From NCBI RefSeq assembly GCF_963378075.1, contig NZ_OY726394.1, forward strand, positions 4,216,001 through 4,280,000: a stretch of DNA of 64,000 nucleotides, written 5' to 3'. Source of the DNA: Mycolicibacter sp. MU0083 (GTDB taxonomy: Bacteria > Actinomycetota > Actinomycetes > Mycobacteriales > Mycobacteriaceae). The notes below the pieces were generated by a model. It was not told where the DNA came from. It ran no database searches and saw only the letters and a list, made by a program, of their open reading frames with translations. The position numbers and the translations under genes were made by a program. Positions within the stretch are counted from its first letter, which is position 1, and every line of letters begins with the position of its first letter. This document shows, one piece after another, positions 62,048 to 64,000 of this stretch.

Positions 62048-64000
62048 CTAATGCGCCATGTTCGTAAACCGCGACAAATGCAGTTGGTGCGCAACGGTAA
62101 TCGTCTTCGTCGGGCCGTTTCGGTGCTTGGCCAGAATCAGGTCGGCCTCTCCCCCGCGCGGGTCATCCCGCTCGAACGCGTCCGGCCGGTGCAGCAGGAT
62201 CACCATGTCCGCATCTTGTTCTAGCGAGTTGTGCACTGAAATCCCCTGCGCCACAAAGTTGTGTGTTCCCGGAACGGTCCCGTCGAACACGTCGTGCTCG
62301 CCGATACTGGTGATCTCCACGATGGTGTCCCAGTACACCGCGCTGGTCGCCAACGCGTGCACACCCTCGTCCTCGAGCACCATCGCAGCACGGTGCAGCC
62401 GGTCCCGGCTGGGCGCGTGCTTCCACATCGTCGACCCGCAGAACTGGGTGCCCATCGCCGCGGCGAACTCACGGTGGCTCATCTGCTGATCGGCCAGCGC
62501 CCCACGCACCCGGCCCCACACTTCCTTAGGCACGGTGTCCAGGTTGGGATTGCGCGTCACGCCCGCCAAATGAGCCAAGACCTGCCTGGCGCCTTCGGCT
62601 TTGGCGCCCTGCGCCCCGACATTGTGCAGGAACCGGACCTGGTTCTCCGCGCCGTAGACGTGTAGGTGCCAGCCATCGCGGTAGCCGGCTTTGGTCGCCC
62701 GCTTGATCCGGCCGAACACCCCGACTCGCGCCAGCAGTTGCGCGACGTCGTCGATGAGCCGGCGACTGGTCGAGGCGTAGTAGATCTGCGACTGCCCTTG
62801 CTTCTCGTCCCACCGCACCGACCCGTCGGTGGCCCACAGGTGCCGCAGGAACAGCGCCACCTGATCATTCGGCAGGGCGAAAACCTGGTGCGGCACGAAC
62901 TTCTCGTGGCTGCGCTTACCGAACAGCCCCAGCTCGTCCAGCCACGCCGCGATCGGATTGCGCTTGCCGTGCGTCAAGTGGAACGGCGCCGGCAGCCGCA
63001 GCGTGGTCACCCGCGCCGCCGGGTACTCGTCGCGCACCGCGGTCACCCCGAAGTGCATAGCCGCCACCGTGACCGCGGTCAGGTTCGCCTCGTCGATCGA
63101 GGCATACCGGATCGGTTGGCCCTTCACACAGGACCCGTCGCCGATCATGTGCGCCAGCAACATGACCTCGCAGTCATGCATCCGCTGGGTGTCAGCCGGC
63201 TCCGGCACCCGCCGCGGCACCGCCAGCCGGTCCCCGACATTGAGGTCGCCCAGCGAAACCCAGCCGTCCAGGGTGAGGAACGGGTGGTTCGCGGTGGCCT
63301 CCACCTCACGCCCGGAAGCCATCCGCAGCTTGAAGACTTCGCGGTGTCCGCTGGGGAACACGTTGGTCATCGGCCGCGCCACCATCCGCAGCCGGTCATC
63401 GAGCGACCACACCAGCGGACGCTCCCCGGTGCGCAGGAGCTCACCCAGGGTGACCTCGGAGCCGTTGTCGGCCCGCAGGATGCGGGTCGAAGCGGTCAGG
63501 CAGCCGGATTCACGCAGGTCCGCCAGCATCGGCTTCTTGTCGGTGCGCTGCTCGGGGCCACGGTTGAGCTGGCTGAGCGCGATGACCGGCACCTCGAGTT
63601 CCTTGGCCAGCAGCTTGAGGTTCCGGGAGAACTCCGACACCTCCTGCTGGCGCGACTCGACCTTCTTGCCCGACGTCATCAGCTGCATGTAGTCGACCGC
63701 TACCAGGCGCAGGTCGGCCTTCTGCTTGAGCCGACGGGCCTTGGCGCGAATCTCCATCATGGTCAGGTTCGGCGAGTCGTCGATGTACAGCGGCGCCTCG
63801 CTGATCTCACTCATCCGCCGCGCCAGGCGGGTCCAGTCGTCGTCGGTCATCCGGCCCGAGCGCATGTCGCCGAGCTTGATCTTGGCTTCGGCGGACAGCA
63901 ACCGCATGACGATCTCGGACTTGCTCATTTCCAGCGAGAAAATCACGCTGGCCATCCGGTTCTTGATCGAGCACGACCGCATGAAGTCCAGGGCCAGCGT
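62048..64000 (-). CDS. dnaB: Replicative DNA helicase DnaB, C-terminal part with intein (partial)
   Basis: The frame is open to the right window edge, just C-terminal to the Walker A motif (first visible residues TLALDFMRSC). The host protein continues with SVIFSLEMSKSEIVMRLLSAEAKI, the Walker B region LRLVAVDYMQLM, ALSQLNRGPEQR and ADLRESG, is then interrupted by the intein, and resumes SLEQDADMVILLHRPDAFERDD to RFTNMAH. DnaB unwinds the replication fork and is essential, so the intein must splice. The stop is TAG at 62048-62050, only 10 bases from the transposon end. Confidence 0.95.
   Translation of the reverse strand, partial: TLALDFMRSCSIKNRMASVIFSLEMSKSEIVMRLLSAEAKIKLGDMRSGRMTDDDWTRLARRMSEISEAPLYIDDSPNLTMMEIRAKARRLKQKADLRLVAVDYMQLMTSGKKVESRQQEVSEFSRNLKLLAKELEVPVIALSQLNRGPEQRTDKKPMLADLRESGCLTASTRILRADNGSEVTLGELLRTGERPLVWSLDDRLRMVARPMTNVFPSGHREVFKLRMASGREVEATANHPFLTLDGWVSLGDLNVGDRLAVPRRVPEPADTQRMHDCEVMLLAHMIGDGSCVKGQPIRYASIDEANLTAVTVAAMHFGVTAVRDEYPAARVTTLRLPAPFHLTHGKRNPIAAWLDELGLFGKRSHEKFVPHQVFALPNDQVALFLRHLWATDGSVRWDEKQGQSQIYYASTSRRLIDDVAQLLARVGVFGRIKRATKAGYRDGWHLHVYGAENQVRFLHNVGAQGAKAEGARQVLAHLAGVTRNPNLDTVPKEVWGRVRGALADQQMSHREFAAAMGTQFCGSTMWKHAPSRDRLHRAAMVLEDEGVHALATSAVYWDTIVEITSIGEHDVFDGTVPGTHNFVAQGISVHNSLEQDADMVILLHRPDAFERDDPRGGEADLILAKHRNGPTKTITVAHQLHLSRFTNMAH
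62228..63502 (-). other. DnaB intein with LAGLIDADG homing endonuclease
   Basis: 425 residues between RESG and SLEQDAD. Cys1 is in CLTASTRIL, block B is EATANHPFLTLDGW, and the C-terminal blocks FDGTVPGTHNFVAQG and ISVHN end with Asn before Ser+1. The endonuclease core has two dodecapeptide motifs, LLAHMIGDGS and LFLRHLWATDGS, both with acidic residues, so homing activity may be intact. The insertion point matches the DnaB site known from other inteins such as Ssp DnaB. Confidence 0.92.

Overview
The window is high-GC DNA from a mycobacterium, most likely a rapid-growing Mycolicibacterium-type species. The evidence is three secreted PE-PPE-domain hydrolases, a CmtR/DUF1490/CtpG metal cassette, an MMPL exporter, a dnaB with an intein at the RESG/S site, and very high G+C in codon third positions. 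No rRNA, tRNA or CRISPR array was recognised.

Bases 1-22122 look like ordinary chromosome. The first 10 kb hold a PUFA-synthase-like locus read leftwards: pfaD-like enoyl reductase, pfaA-like KS-AT-ACPx3-KR-DH megasynthase, then a pfaC-like ketosynthase that runs off the left edge. Next come an ArsR/SRPBCC pair, three PE-PPE-domain hydrolases, a CobW GTPase, a DUF433 antitoxin with a broken toxin, an MpaB-DUF4334-NTF2-like operon under a TetR regulator, an alpha/beta hydrolase, an Xre/RES toxin-antitoxin pair and a DUF3297 protein.

Bases ~22258-62037 form a ~40 kb accessory region that I read as five Tn7-like units stacked head to tail against the 3' end of dnaB. Each boundary is a pair of facing transposon ends (...CCTACA / TGTAGG...) separated by only 4-9 bases: 25647-25672, 33638-33664, 40682-40716 and 46766-46796. 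The last right end stops at 62037, 10 bases from the dnaB stop codon. Unit A carries an AT-richer orphan pair (733-aa membrane protein and 93-aa protein). Unit B carries a catabolic set (2OG dioxygenase, alcohol dehydrogenase, Baeyer-Villiger monooxygenase, hydrolase, PucR-type regulator). Unit C carries cadmium/lead-type (cmtR-DUF1490-ctpG) and arsenic-type (MerR-ferredoxin-ACR3-like) metal genes plus an IS256 copy with an 8-bp target duplication. Unit D carries two TetR regulators, a thioesterase, a small protein and an MMPL exporter, with four matching operators. Unit E carries a Ser/Thr kinase, a defence-like set (AAA ATPase with a possible RxxxE...H nuclease triad, DUF262-HNH nuclease, EcoRI-type methyltransferase, Abi-like protein) and the only transposition operon: tnsA, tniA/tnsB, tniB/tnsC, and a TniQ/TnsD-like protein ending in a LysR-type helix-turn-helix.

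The simplest model is that the TniQ-LysR protein directs insertion just downstream of dnaB, that successive insertions pushed older units leftwards, and that only the unit next to dnaB still has its transposase. dnaB is thus bordered by a transposon and invaded by a 425-residue intein. The right edge cuts dnaB near its Walker A motif.
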